Below, one piece after another: positions 25,393 to 32,821 of a stretch of DNA of 32,821 nt (position 1 is the stretch's first letter; each line of letters starts with the position of its first letter). The notes under the pieces were generated by a model. That model was not told where the DNA came from, did not search any database, and saw only the letters and a program-made list of their open reading frames with translations. Location of the stretch: assembly GCA_900551075.1 (NCBI GenBank), contig URVB01000044.1:1-32821 (forward strand). Reading direction: 5' to 3'. A program made the position numbers and the translations under genes. The DNA comes from an uncultured Blautia sp. (GTDB lineage: Bacteria > Bacillota > Clostridia > Lachnospirales > Lachnospiraceae).

Positions 25393-26169
25393 CTATGCTC
25401 CCGTAAAGTTGGATACGACTGCCAGCACCAGCGCCATACCAACCTCACAGATGCACAAAAAGCAGCCGGACAGATCTCCGGTAATTCCACCAAAATACTT
25501 CATTGACATATTCCTGTAATAAATAAAAATCAGGACCGCCGTCAGATAAGCAGACACACCCATAATCGGATGAATGTACAGCATCAGTACAAGCAGGAGC
25601 AGCAGATACACAAGCAGCACATTTCTGACCGGCCTATCCTCTGATTTTCTGGAAAACTCTGCAACGGTTCCATCTTCCCTGGCCTTCGGCAGGGTAATCA
25701 CTCCGATGCCCGCAAAACAACGGGACACCATAAAGCCCGCCCCCATCACACACATGGCCCGAAAATTCCCGCTCATTTGGCTATAAGCCCCATACCAGCA
25801 GAAAAAATAGACACAAGCAGTAATCACTGCAAAAGCTCCTGCATTGGAATCCTTGAGGATTTCCAATCTTCTGCCCCTCTCCTGCCAGGAGCTCATGGCA
25901 TCCGAAGTATCCAGAAGTCCATCTACATGAATACCGCCCGTTACAAGCACGGGAAGCAACACCAGCACCACAGTTACCAGATTTTCTGAAAATCCGAGCT
26001 GAGATCCTGCATATGCGGCGGCAAGGGTAATCCCGGCAATCACAGCTCCCACAAAGGGAAAAAAGCAAAACATATATTTCATATTTTCCTTACTCCACTC
26101 TGCCTGCGGCACCGGGATTTTGGAAAACATCGCAAATGCAATCTTGAAGCTGTTCCAAAGGCTTTTCAT
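25393..26169 (-). CDS. cobS: Adenosylcobinamide-GDP ribazoletransferase (CobS)
   Basis: 258 residues, polytopic membrane protein. The conserved GGIHVDGLLDTSDAMSSW (about 80-100) carries the aspartates of the active site. The N-terminal IAFAMFSKIPVPQAEW and the C-terminal YFGGITGDLSGCFLCICEVG are also typical. It joins adenosylcobinamide-GDP with alpha-ribazole(-phosphate) at the membrane, the last main step of cobalamin assembly. The start overlaps the cobU stop by 4 bases (ATGA). Confidence 0.92.
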   Translation of the reverse strand: MKSLWNSFKIAFAMFSKIPVPQAEWSKENMKYMFCFFPFVGAVIAGITLAAAYAGSQLGFSENLVTVVLVLLPVLVTGGIHVDGLLDTSDAMSSWQERGRRLEILKDSNAGAFAVITACVYFFCWYGAYSQMSGNFRAMCVMGAGFMVSRCFAGIGVITLPKAREDGTVAEFSRKSEDRPVRNVLLVYLLLLLVLMLYIHPIMGVSAYLTAVLIFIYYRNMSMKYFGGITGDLSGCFLCICEVGMALVLAVVSNFTGA

Positions 26170-26699
26170 CGTTCCCTGCCTCCTCTTCTCTTATGATACA
26201 CAGGAATTCCGTAAACAACCTCTGCCACCTCATCCGCTTCTGCCGCCAAGGCCGCATTGACAGAGCCCAGATACTTCTGATAAGTCTCAGTTTCCCCCTC
26301 ATAAACGGCTGCTTCCGAAAAGATTTCATTTGTAACGATTACCAGATGACGCACCTGTTTCCAGAGAACCTTTACCCCTGCCAGAATTTCTGAAACCGAC
26401 TCTTCATGAGCACCGTTTTCCTGAAACATCTCATTTGCAGTCAGATTGGACATGCACTCTAAAAGGACAACACTGTCCTTCGGCACCCGGACAGCTTTAA
26501 GGCCCGTATAGCACTCGATCGTCTCAAAACCTTTTCCTGCGCGCATTCTTCGGTGTCTTTCAATCCTCTGTTCACTTTCTTTGTCAAAAGGGAACATGGT
26601 GGCAATATAAACTCTCGGCCCTTCCCCGAAGGAGAGCACCATATCTTCCGCAAAGGCAGACTTTCCGCTTCCGCTTCCGCCGGTTATAAGCACCAGCAT
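26166..26699 (-). CDS. cobU: Adenosylcobinamide kinase / guanylyltransferase (CobU)
   Basis: 177 residues, full length. P-loop LITGGSGSGKSAFAED at the N-terminus, YIATMFPFDKESEQRIERHR with the His that takes GMP (about His49), LLECMSNLTANE, then VTNEIFSEAAVYEGETETYQ and a final YGIPVYHKR. It phosphorylates adenosylcobinamide and converts it to the GDP form used by CobS. ATG directly follows the cobT stop codon (TAAATG). Confidence 0.92.
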   Translation of the reverse strand: MLVLITGGSGSGKSAFAEDMVLSFGEGPRVYIATMFPFDKESEQRIERHRRMRAGKGFETIECYTGLKAVRVPKDSVVLLECMSNLTANEMFQENGAHEESVSEILAGVKVLWKQVRHLVIVTNEIFSEAAVYEGETETYQKYLGSVNAALAAEADEVAEVVYGIPVYHKRRGGRER

Positions 26700-27752
26700 T
26701 TATACCAGCTCCTCATATTGATCCATATGGATATCATCAAAGGTACTCATCGTATTATACAAAGCCGCGCCCATATCCAGATACGGGAACAGTGCGATTC
26801 CTCCTGTGCCCTCACCCAGACACATATCCGCATGAAGCACAGGCTCTTTCCCCATATGCTCCAGAATCAGATGCGCCGCAGGCTCCCTGGAGACATGAGA
26901 CGAAATCATATAGTCTGCTGCCGTCGGACAGAGGCTTTTGGCAATCAGCGCAGACACACAGGAAATGAAGCCATCCATAACCACCGGAAGATGCAATGCT
27001 GCCCCTCCCAGGAATACCCCGGCCATGCCTGCAATATCAAATCCTCCAACCTTTGCCAGTACATCCAGCACATCCTCCGGGTCCGGCCGGTGCTTCCCGA
27101 TTGCTGTTTTAATGGCATGGACCTTGCGCACAAGTCCCTCGCCGGAAAGCCCTGCTCCCCTTCCGGTCATTGCCTCCACCGGCTGGTGAAGCAGAACGGA
27201 GGCCACGGCACTGCTGGTCGTCGTATTTCCGATTCCCATTTCTCCGGTGGCCAGAATCCGGTATCCCTTTTTTTTCAATTCTTCGGCCATGGCAATGCCC
27301 GCTTCAATCCCCCGGATAGCTTCCTCTCTTGTCATCGCAGGCTCCTTTACCATATTCCTGGTTCCATATGCAACCTTTAAATCCGTACGTACATTGGTAT
27401 CCGTCACCATACCCACATCCACAGGGTGTATATCCACGTTGCACTGCTGACACATCACGCAGACGGTTGTCATCCCTTTTAAGAAATTGTCCGCCACAAG
27501 CGCAGTGATCTCCTGCCCGGTCTGTGTCACGCCTTCCTCCACAACACCATTGTCCGCACACATTGCCACCAATGCCCGTTTTTTGATATTTACATCCTGT
27601 TCACCTGTTATTCCGACGATCTGCGTAATCAGATCCTCCATCTTTCCAAGAGAATGCAGAGGTTTCGCAATGCTGTCCCAGCGTCTGCGGGCAATCTGCA
27701 TCATCTCTTCATTTAAGGGTTCTATTTGTTTGATCGTTTCCTCCAAAGTCAT
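26700..27752 (-). CDS. cobT: Nicotinate-nucleotide--dimethylbenzimidazole phosphoribosyltransferase (CobT)
   Basis: 350 residues. LDSLGKMEDL-like opening (WDSIAKPLHSLGKMEDLITQ), ALVAMCADNGVVEEGVTQTG, ATGEMGIGNTTTSSAVASVL, AMTGRGAGLSGEGL and the catalytic Glu in CLGEGTGGIAL near the C-terminus. It makes alpha-ribazole phosphate from the lower base and nicotinate mononucleotide. The ATG at 27752 has GGGAGG 8 nt upstream, better than the in-frame TTG at 27782. It is the first gene of the cob run. No cobalamin riboswitch fits in the roughly 50 bases between it and the preceding terminator. Confidence 0.92.
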   Translation of the reverse strand: MTLEETIKQIEPLNEEMMQIARRRWDSIAKPLHSLGKMEDLITQIVGITGEQDVNIKKRALVAMCADNGVVEEGVTQTGQEITALVADNFLKGMTTVCVMCQQCNVDIHPVDVGMVTDTNVRTDLKVAYGTRNMVKEPAMTREEAIRGIEAGIAMAEELKKKGYRILATGEMGIGNTTTSSAVASVLLHQPVEAMTGRGAGLSGEGLVRKVHAIKTAIGKHRPDPEDVLDVLAKVGGFDIAGMAGVFLGGAALHLPVVMDGFISCVSALIAKSLCPTAADYMISSHVSREPAAHLILEHMGKEPVLHADMCLGEGTGGIALFPYLDMGAALYNTMSTFDDIHMDQYEELV

Positions 27753-27800
27753 TTCCAGACCCTCCCGTATATTCCTGCTCAAATTTTATCACAGTGCAGC

Positions 27801-27831
27801 AAAAAAAACCAGTCCTTGTTGCCGGACCGGC
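27801..27831 (-). terminator. Terminator after the gtrA-type gene
   Basis: Read leftward, GCCGGTCC-GGCAACAA-GGACTGGT followed by eight T. It closes the yfhO-glycosyltransferase-gtrA transcript, so cobT needs its own start of transcription or read-through. Confidence 0.85.
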
Positions 27832-27846
27832 TCTCTTTCCCAGCAT

Positions 27847-28266
27847 TTATTTTCCATTTGTAAATACAAAAAACTTACTGAATATGTAATTCAGAGCCAG
27901 CACAATAAACTGCGTCAGGAATTTTCCAATCATATCATTCATATGCAGTACTTCTGCCAGCAGCCATACCCCTCCTACCTCGATCACCATAGTGAGCAGA
28001 CGGGCGCTTATGAATTTGCAGAACGGCTGAATATGATCCTTAAGCGCCTCACACCGGTCCTGAAAAACAAATTTTGAATTCACCACATATGCAAAGAGAA
28101 CCGCTGCAATGATGGAAATAACATTGGCAGCCGTAAGCTGCACCTGTAATTTCCGCAGTACATAAAAACATACCAGATTCACCAAAGTGGTACATCCGCC
28201 GAAAAACACATAACGGATTACAGAATTATGATATAACTGTGTGATTACGTTCTTTAACCTCTCCAT
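27847..28266 (-). CDS. GtrA/GtcA-type membrane protein
   Basis: 139 residues with four membrane segments. VIRYVFFGGCTTLVNLVCFY at the start and FVLALNYIFSKFFVF-like end (IVLALNYIFSKFFVFTNGK) are the GtrA family marks. GtrA proteins are thought to help move a lipid-linked sugar across the membrane. It lies 12 bp after the GtrB-type transferase and is the last gene before a terminator. Confidence 0.88.
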   Translation of the reverse strand: MERLKNVITQLYHNSVIRYVFFGGCTTLVNLVCFYVLRKLQVQLTAANVISIIAAVLFAYVVNSKFVFQDRCEALKDHIQPFCKFISARLLTMVIEVGGVWLLAEVLHMNDMIGKFLTQFIVLALNYIFSKFFVFTNGK

Positions 28267-28278
28267 TGCACGCTGCCT

Positions 28279-29238
28279 CTATCTTTCATCTTGATTTACT
28301 TTATGAGAAATATCCTCATTTCCCCGCATGATTCTGGATATAAGGTAACGCGGACGGCGTTTTACTTCCTCATAAATCCTTGCGATATAATACCCAATCA
28401 CTCCGAGACTCATCATAACAGCGCTTCCAATCAAAAGAAGTACCATAAGAGTCGTCGTATACCCTTCCACCGCCTGTCCGGTAAAATACTGCGCCAGAGA
28501 ATAAATGACCAATGCCATGGAACCCAGGAAGCAAACCACGCCTCCCACGGACACAAACTGCAGCGGCAGAGTTGTAAATGCCACGATGTTGGTAAATGCG
28601 TATTTGATCAGGGACCAGGTAGACCACTTGGACTCTCCGGCCTCCCGTTCCTGCACCTCAAAATTTACATGAGCCGTTTTATATCCCACCCAGGATGAGG
28701 TTGCACGGAAAAACATATTGCTCTCCGGCATGGAAAGAATGCTGTTTACCGCTTTTCGGTCCAGCATCTTAAAATCCGATGCGTTCCGCATATCCACCTT
28801 TGTAGCCCTGGACATGATTCCATAAAAAAAGCCGGCGCATTTTTCATGCAGGGCGCTTTCCTTTCCGCGGCTCGTCTTAACCCCCTCGATCACTTCATAG
28901 CCCGCTTCCCACTGACGGTACATTTCCACCAGTGTCTGAGGCGGATGCTGCAAATCACAGTCCATAACCGCCACTACATCTCCGGTCGCCTGTGCAAGGC
29001 CTGCAAACACGGCAGCTTCCTTTCCGAAGTTCCTGGAAAAATGAACGCCCAGAATATTCGCATCCTTTTCTCCCGCTTTCATAATTTCCTCCCAGGTTCT
29101 ATCTTTGGAACCGTCATTGACAAGCACCAGCTCATAGGAAATTCCCTCTTTGCTTAAAATTTCCCGCAATACCCTGCAGGTCTTTCCTATCATCAATTCT
29201 TCATTATAAGCCGGCAATACAACCGATAATACGCTCAT
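28279..29238 (-). CDS. Family-2 glycosyltransferase, GtrB/CsbB type
   Basis: 319 residues. The GT-A domain has LSVVLPAYNEE at the N-terminus, LVNDGSKDRTWE, GVHFSRNFGKEAAVFAGLAQ and the DxD motif VMDCDLQHPP. Two membrane segments near the C-terminus (about 225-245 and 260-285) and a basic tail KRRPRYLISR follow, as in polyprenyl-phosphate sugar transferases. It should load a sugar onto undecaprenyl phosphate on the cytoplasmic face. ATG at 29238 follows AGAGGA at 7 nt and overlaps the yfhO stop by 4 bases, so an upstream in-frame start at 29289 is rejected. Confidence 0.88.
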   Translation of the reverse strand: MSVLSVVLPAYNEELMIGKTCRVLREILSKEGISYELVLVNDGSKDRTWEEIMKAGEKDANILGVHFSRNFGKEAAVFAGLAQATGDVVAVMDCDLQHPPQTLVEMYRQWEAGYEVIEGVKTSRGKESALHEKCAGFFYGIMSRATKVDMRNASDFKMLDRKAVNSILSMPESNMFFRATSSWVGYKTAHVNFEVQEREAGESKWSTWSLIKYAFTNIVAFTTLPLQFVSVGGVVCFLGSMALVIYSLAQYFTGQAVEGYTTTLMVLLLIGSAVMMSLGVIGYYIARIYEEVKRRPRYLISRIMRGNEDISHKVNQDER

Positions 29239-31988
29239 ATCTGTTTCCTCTTTTTTCTCTTTTCCGTAATCACTAAAAAAATGTACCACACTGCCCCCGA
29301 TACGGTCAAGCAGATTCCCGAATATAAATACGGCGTACGGTAGGTCAGACGAATATCGTGACTGCCCGGCGGCAGCTCTAAAGCCATATACATCGTATTG
29401 GCCTGCCGAAGCTCTGTCTCTTTTCCATCCACATATGCCCGAAAGCCTTCGCTATATGGAAGTGCCAGAACAAGGGCCTTCTGTTTGGAAACCGTAATCC
29501 TTCCCGTAATCTCATTGGCATCCATTTGCACATCTGTCAAAGCCTCTTCCCCAAGCTTCTCCGTATATGCATCTATCTGCTCCATAGGCTGACAAACTAC
29601 CTGCAGACTGTCGTAACTATATATTCCCGGTTTCTCGAAGGTCAACGTTATCGAACGACGCTGTTCCTCCCAATATCCCGTATTACACAAAAAATCATGT
29701 CTTCCGCTGTAGGCATTGTATTTATCTGTAAAAATCTTAATTTCCTTTTCCGGAAACTGCCCGGTTACTTTTACAGACGCTTCCTGACTGTCTTTCCAAT
29801 ACCTCCACTGGCTGTCCTCATAAAGTATTTTTCTCTGCTCATAAAGCGTCATTTTCTCCCAATCGCTCCCGTCAACGATTTCTCTGGGAGACAGAGCCTC
29901 AAAATCAAGTCCTTTCGCAACCAGATATGTTTCACTATCCTCAAGTCCTTTAAATACAAGCTTCATCTGCGCGTTTTCCCGGGTGACAATGATTTTTCCG
30001 GCTTCCTGTCTTAAGCCCTCTCCGGCAACGATCTGATACGCTATTTCCTGGTCTGAAAACTCCGGTTTTGCCTCCGGCAGACTGCTGTCCTCCAATATCA
30101 CTCCCTGGAGAAGCGCCTGCTGCTTCTCAACAGCGCTGAGCTTCTCATATTCCTCCTTCAAAATACAGGAATCATAGGTATATCCAAGCGGCAGATAAGC
30201 TTCGCATTGATAAGCATGATATTCCCGTGAACCCTTTTGGGCATTTCCTTTTTCTTTTGTATATCCATAAGGAAGATAGCCAATCCCATCGCTTCGTATG
30301 ACAAAATATTTTACCGAAGCCAGGCGGTCCAGGATTGTCCGTCCATCCAGATTCTCATAATGCTGTTCCCACGGTGTATTTAAATACATCTCACTGAAGA
30401 AGCGGCTGATATTCCCGTTGGCTACACTGAAATAATAGGCCGCACTGTTTGTTCCCATCTGCATGGCAGTGTTGTCATACGGCAGAGACCCATACTGATC
30501 ATAGCGGTATACGGACGAATCTCCTGTATCCAGCACTGCCATATCCGCTCCGGATTCCAGTTTCTCATAAGCTTCTCCTCTGTCCGTAAATTCAGACAGA
30601 TAATCCTTTGCATAAGAATACTGGTACGTCACATTTAACAAAATACTGACCACCAGAATTCCGGCCAGCATAGCACAGAGATATTGCCCCTGACTGAAAA
30701 TGTTCCCATAGGAAACGATTGTAAACACGGCCAACACCAATAAGATCACTGCCGCCATATTCCTCTGTGTCCTTGCAGCCTCCGAAAAAAGCGCCAATGT
30801 ACAGTAAATCAGCAGCATCAGAAAAATCCTGCGCTTTTCATAAACCGTCAAATGAAATAACTCCGGATATGCTTTTACAAAAATATAAGCAATCAGCATT
30901 CCGTATGCCCATATCCAGCGATTAGACACATAGGAAAATCCATTCAGCAGATGTCCTGCAAAGGGAATCAAAAGAAACAGATTCAAAACCAAAAAACCGA
31001 TTTTCAATGCCGTATACTTTTTTCTCCTTGAAAAAATCACAAACACTCCTGCCATAGCAACAGCGGAATATCCGGCTACACCCCATTGAATCATATTTTC
31101 ACCAATCAGGCATCCGAGGTATTTTTCATAATACACCCGGTCATAAAGGAGCGGCACATAATTCTCTACCTGCATCCGGTCCGTTCCAAATAAAGGAACC
31201 AAAACCGGCAAAAGGATCACTCCTGCCATCAAAACGGCCACAGCATAATAACCCAAAAATTTTACAAACCACTTCCGTACATCAGAAACGGAACGTTTTG
31301 CAAACATGACAAAATACCGGAATGCGGCATATAAAAACATAAAAATACAAAGCATATAAAAGAAATAAAAATTGGACATTGCCGCAAGAGCGGTTGACCA
31401 GATAAATATGAACGGCTTTTCTTTTTTATATATTTTGTCGATCCCCATTAAGATCATCGGCAGATAGATCATAGGATTCGAAAAATACGGATGCTTCATG
31501 GATGCATATATCGTCCAGCCTGCAAAAATATAGACCAGCGTTCCCAAAAAGGTCGCCTGTTTGGGATTTTTGTGATAAAAGCAATACCTGCTGAACGTGA
31601 TTCCCGCAAGATATATCCTTAGAAAAATCAATATTTCATACAGATATTCTGTCTTATCCTCCGGGACAAACACGGCCGGCAGGGTAAGCGGGTCTCCAAT
31701 CACATAATAGTGCAGTGTCGTAAGAATATCTGAGCCGTAACCGATATGCATATCCCACATGGGAACGGACAGTCTGTGCTCCTTAAGCAGAGTATACAGA
31801 ATCTCCCTCAGATACTTTCCGTAATATGCCAAAGAATTTACATGCTGCGGTACACCATCATGACTCCAGATCAGGGATTTCCCGTTTAAATAAAAACACA
31901 TAAAAATAAAAAGAGAAATCAAAGAAAATGCAACTGTATACAATGCATAGAAATCTGTTTTGTCATGTTTCACAAACCACTTTTTCAT
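29235..31988 (-). CDS. YfhO-family membrane glycosyltransferase
   Basis: 917 residues. A dozen or so membrane segments in the first ~470 residues are followed by a large extracytoplasmic region (about 475-885), one final segment SGICLTVSGAVWYIFLVI and a basic tail KRKKRK. The SHDGVPQH loop after the first membrane span and the late ALVLALPYSEGFRAYVDGKE with ELPPGSHDIRLTY are family features. YfhO proteins act as GT-C-type enzymes that move sugar from the lipid carrier to a wall polymer outside the membrane. ATG at 31988 has AAAGG 9 nt upstream. It is the first gene of a three-gene operon. Confidence 0.85.
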   Translation of the reverse strand: MKKWFVKHDKTDFYALYTVAFSLISLFIFMCFYLNGKSLIWSHDGVPQHVNSLAYYGKYLREILYTLLKEHRLSVPMWDMHIGYGSDILTTLHYYVIGDPLTLPAVFVPEDKTEYLYEILIFLRIYLAGITFSRYCFYHKNPKQATFLGTLVYIFAGWTIYASMKHPYFSNPMIYLPMILMGIDKIYKKEKPFIFIWSTALAAMSNFYFFYMLCIFMFLYAAFRYFVMFAKRSVSDVRKWFVKFLGYYAVAVLMAGVILLPVLVPLFGTDRMQVENYVPLLYDRVYYEKYLGCLIGENMIQWGVAGYSAVAMAGVFVIFSRRKKYTALKIGFLVLNLFLLIPFAGHLLNGFSYVSNRWIWAYGMLIAYIFVKAYPELFHLTVYEKRRIFLMLLIYCTLALFSEAARTQRNMAAVILLVLAVFTIVSYGNIFSQGQYLCAMLAGILVVSILLNVTYQYSYAKDYLSEFTDRGEAYEKLESGADMAVLDTGDSSVYRYDQYGSLPYDNTAMQMGTNSAAYYFSVANGNISRFFSEMYLNTPWEQHYENLDGRTILDRLASVKYFVIRSDGIGYLPYGYTKEKGNAQKGSREYHAYQCEAYLPLGYTYDSCILKEEYEKLSAVEKQQALLQGVILEDSSLPEAKPEFSDQEIAYQIVAGEGLRQEAGKIIVTRENAQMKLVFKGLEDSETYLVAKGLDFEALSPREIVDGSDWEKMTLYEQRKILYEDSQWRYWKDSQEASVKVTGQFPEKEIKIFTDKYNAYSGRHDFLCNTGYWEEQRRSITLTFEKPGIYSYDSLQVVCQPMEQIDAYTEKLGEEALTDVQMDANEITGRITVSKQKALVLALPYSEGFRAYVDGKETELRQANTMYMALELPPGSHDIRLTYRTPYLYSGICLTVSGAVWYIFLVITEKRKKRKQI

Positions 31989-32038
31989 TTAAATCTACCT
32001 TTTCACAGATCAAGCAAATACCCTTGTGTCATTAAACG

Positions 32039-32088
32039 ATTATAGTCACCCTATATATAATTGTCAAATAAAGAAATCTTAAGATTTC
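32039..32088 (-). promoter_or_regulatory. Promoter of the yfhO operon with adjacent palindrome
   Basis: The minus strand has TTGACA (32067-32062), exactly 17 nt, TATAAT (32044-32039): a full consensus. Directly upstream of the -35 box is the perfect 16-bp palindrome GAAATCTTAAGATTTC (32073-32088), a candidate operator or activator site. Confidence 0.75.
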
Positions 32089-32151
32089 ATAAAGGACCTC
32101 CTGCATACACGCCGCATGCAGGCATGTACGGCAAAATGAAGAAATTTCCGA

Positions 32152-32182
32152 AATACAAAACCGCGGCACTTTCGTACCGCGG
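32152..32182 (-). terminator. Terminator of nifJ
   Basis: Read leftward, CCGCGGTAC-GAAA-GTGCCGCGG (9 pairs, one G-U, GNRA-type loop) followed by TTTTGTATTT. It lies just after the nifJ stop codon. Confidence 0.9.
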
Positions 32183-32197
32183 TCTGATCATTCTGAA

Positions 32198-32821
32198 TTA
32201 TTCTTCACCGTAAAGGGTAATGAGCTTGTTCAGATAATCGTATCTTGCTTTTGCTTCAGCCTCGTTCTTAGCGAACAGTCTGGCTGCCTTTTCAGGATTC
32301 TGGCGTTTCAGGGAGTTGTAACGAACCTCGCCATCCAGGAATGCCTGGTAGTCTTCCATATTCGGAGCCTTGGAATCCAGAGAGAATTTCTTCTCTGCAG
32401 CCGGGTTGAATCTGAAGTTGTGCCAATATCCGCACTTAACTGCCAGTTCTTCCTCAGTCTGAGCCTTAGCCATACCTTTCTTAATACCATGGTTGATACA
32501 TGGAGCATATGCGATGATCAGGGAGGGTCCCGGATATGCCTCTGCTTCTGCGATTGCCTTTACAGTCTGGTTGAAGTCTGCACCCATGGATATCTGAGCA
32601 ACGTATACATAACCGTAGCTCATAGCGATGGAAGCCATATCCTTCTTCTTCACCTCTTTACCGCCTGCAGCAAACTGAGCGATAGCGCCGGTAGGTGTGG
32701 ACTTGGAGGACTGACCGCCTGTATTGGAGTAAACTTCCGTATCGAATACCATGACGTTGATGTCGCGTCCGCTTGCAAGAACGTGGTCAACACCGCCGAA
32801 GCCGATATCGTATGCCCAGCC
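32198..32821 (-). CDS. nifJ: Pyruvate:ferredoxin (flavodoxin) oxidoreductase, C-terminal part
   Basis: Only the last 207 residues are inside the window; the enzyme is about 1,180. The thiamine-diphosphate domain motif is clear: GWAYDIGFGGVDHVLASGRD then DTEVYSNTGGQSSKSTPTGA, followed by IAYAPCINHGIKKGM. It decarboxylates pyruvate to acetyl-CoA and reduces ferredoxin, a central step of anaerobic metabolism. The codon choice is biased to frequent codons, as in highly expressed genes. It ends in its own terminator. Confidence 0.95.
   Translation of the reverse strand, partial: GWAYDIGFGGVDHVLASGRDINVMVFDTEVYSNTGGQSSKSTPTGAIAQFAAGGKEVKKKDMASIAMSYGYVYVAQISMGADFNQTVKAIAEAEAYPGPSLIIAYAPCINHGIKKGMAKAQTEEELAVKCGYWHNFRFNPAAEKKFSLDSKAPNMEDYQAFLDGEVRYNSLKRQNPEKAARLFAKNEAEAKARYDYLNKLITLYGEE

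Noticed and set aside
25365..25493. N-terminal extension of the short CobU-like protein
   Set aside because: The extra residues come from the cobS reading region in another frame and have no CobU character; the P-loop is expected near the N-terminus.
27753..27846. Cobalamin riboswitch before cobT
   Set aside because: Only about 50 bases separate the preceding terminator from the cobT start codon, too short, and no B12-box-like sequence is seen.
1..32821. CRISPR arrays, tRNA or rRNA genes, phage modules
   Set aside because: No regularly spaced direct repeats, cloverleaf-type sequences, rRNA motifs or phage structural genes were seen.

Overview
The window looks like chromosomal DNA of an anaerobic gut-type Clostridium relative, most likely Lachnospiraceae. 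The basis is the mix of a pyruvate:ferredoxin oxidoreductase, a selenium-dependent molybdenum hydroxylase cluster, YesM/YesN-type sugar regulators, consensus TTGACA/TATAAT promoters and strong AGGAGG ribosome sites. The species cannot be fixed from the sequence alone.

Layout. (1) 1-8666, minus strand: a purine-catabolism block, ssnA - ygfK - selenium-dependent xanthine dehydrogenase - polyferredoxin, then xdhA (cut by the window edge). xdhA has its own promoter and a structured 5' leader. (2) 8700-11215: a gene graveyard holding a structured RNA-like element, a broken IS1182-type transposase, a glyoxalase fragment, a DUF3788 fragment and a large inverted repeat, with two apparently intact small genes (zinc-ribbon DUF1801 protein, GNAT acetyltransferase). 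(3) 11216-22550: a glycan-use locus. Leftward run a solute-binding protein, two ABC permeases, a GH5 glycosidase and a GH42 beta-galactosidase. Rightward, from a divergent promoter region, run a YesM-type sensor kinase, a YesN-type response regulator, the wreck of a GH94 phosphorylase and a CE2-type esterase. The part from the GH5 gene to the esterase is visibly more AT-rich than both flanks. (4) 22642-27831, minus: an SH3-domain secreted protein and a DUF975 membrane protein, then the cobalamin lower-loop genes cobT-cobU-cobS-cobU-like-cobC, tightly overlapped. (5) 27847-32067, minus: YfhO, a GtrB/CsbB-type glycosyltransferase and a GtrA protein. This is a complete candidate three-part system for glycosylating a cell-surface polymer, behind a consensus promoter with an adjacent 16-bp palindrome. 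(6) 32198-end: the C-terminus of nifJ.

How they fit. SsnA, YgfK and the molybdenum hydroxylases probably act together on purines (xanthine/urate-type substrates), passing electrons through the Fe-S protein. The transporter should import short beta-linked, probably acetylated and galactosylated oligosaccharides. These would be cut in the cytoplasm, since the GH5, GH42 and esterase all lack signal peptides. No ABC ATPase is encoded here, so a shared MsmK-type ATPase is implied. The most interesting unexplained items are the xdhA leader RNA, the folded element at 8741-8834, the palindromic operator candidates before the sugar-binding protein and before yfhO, and the truncated second CobU.
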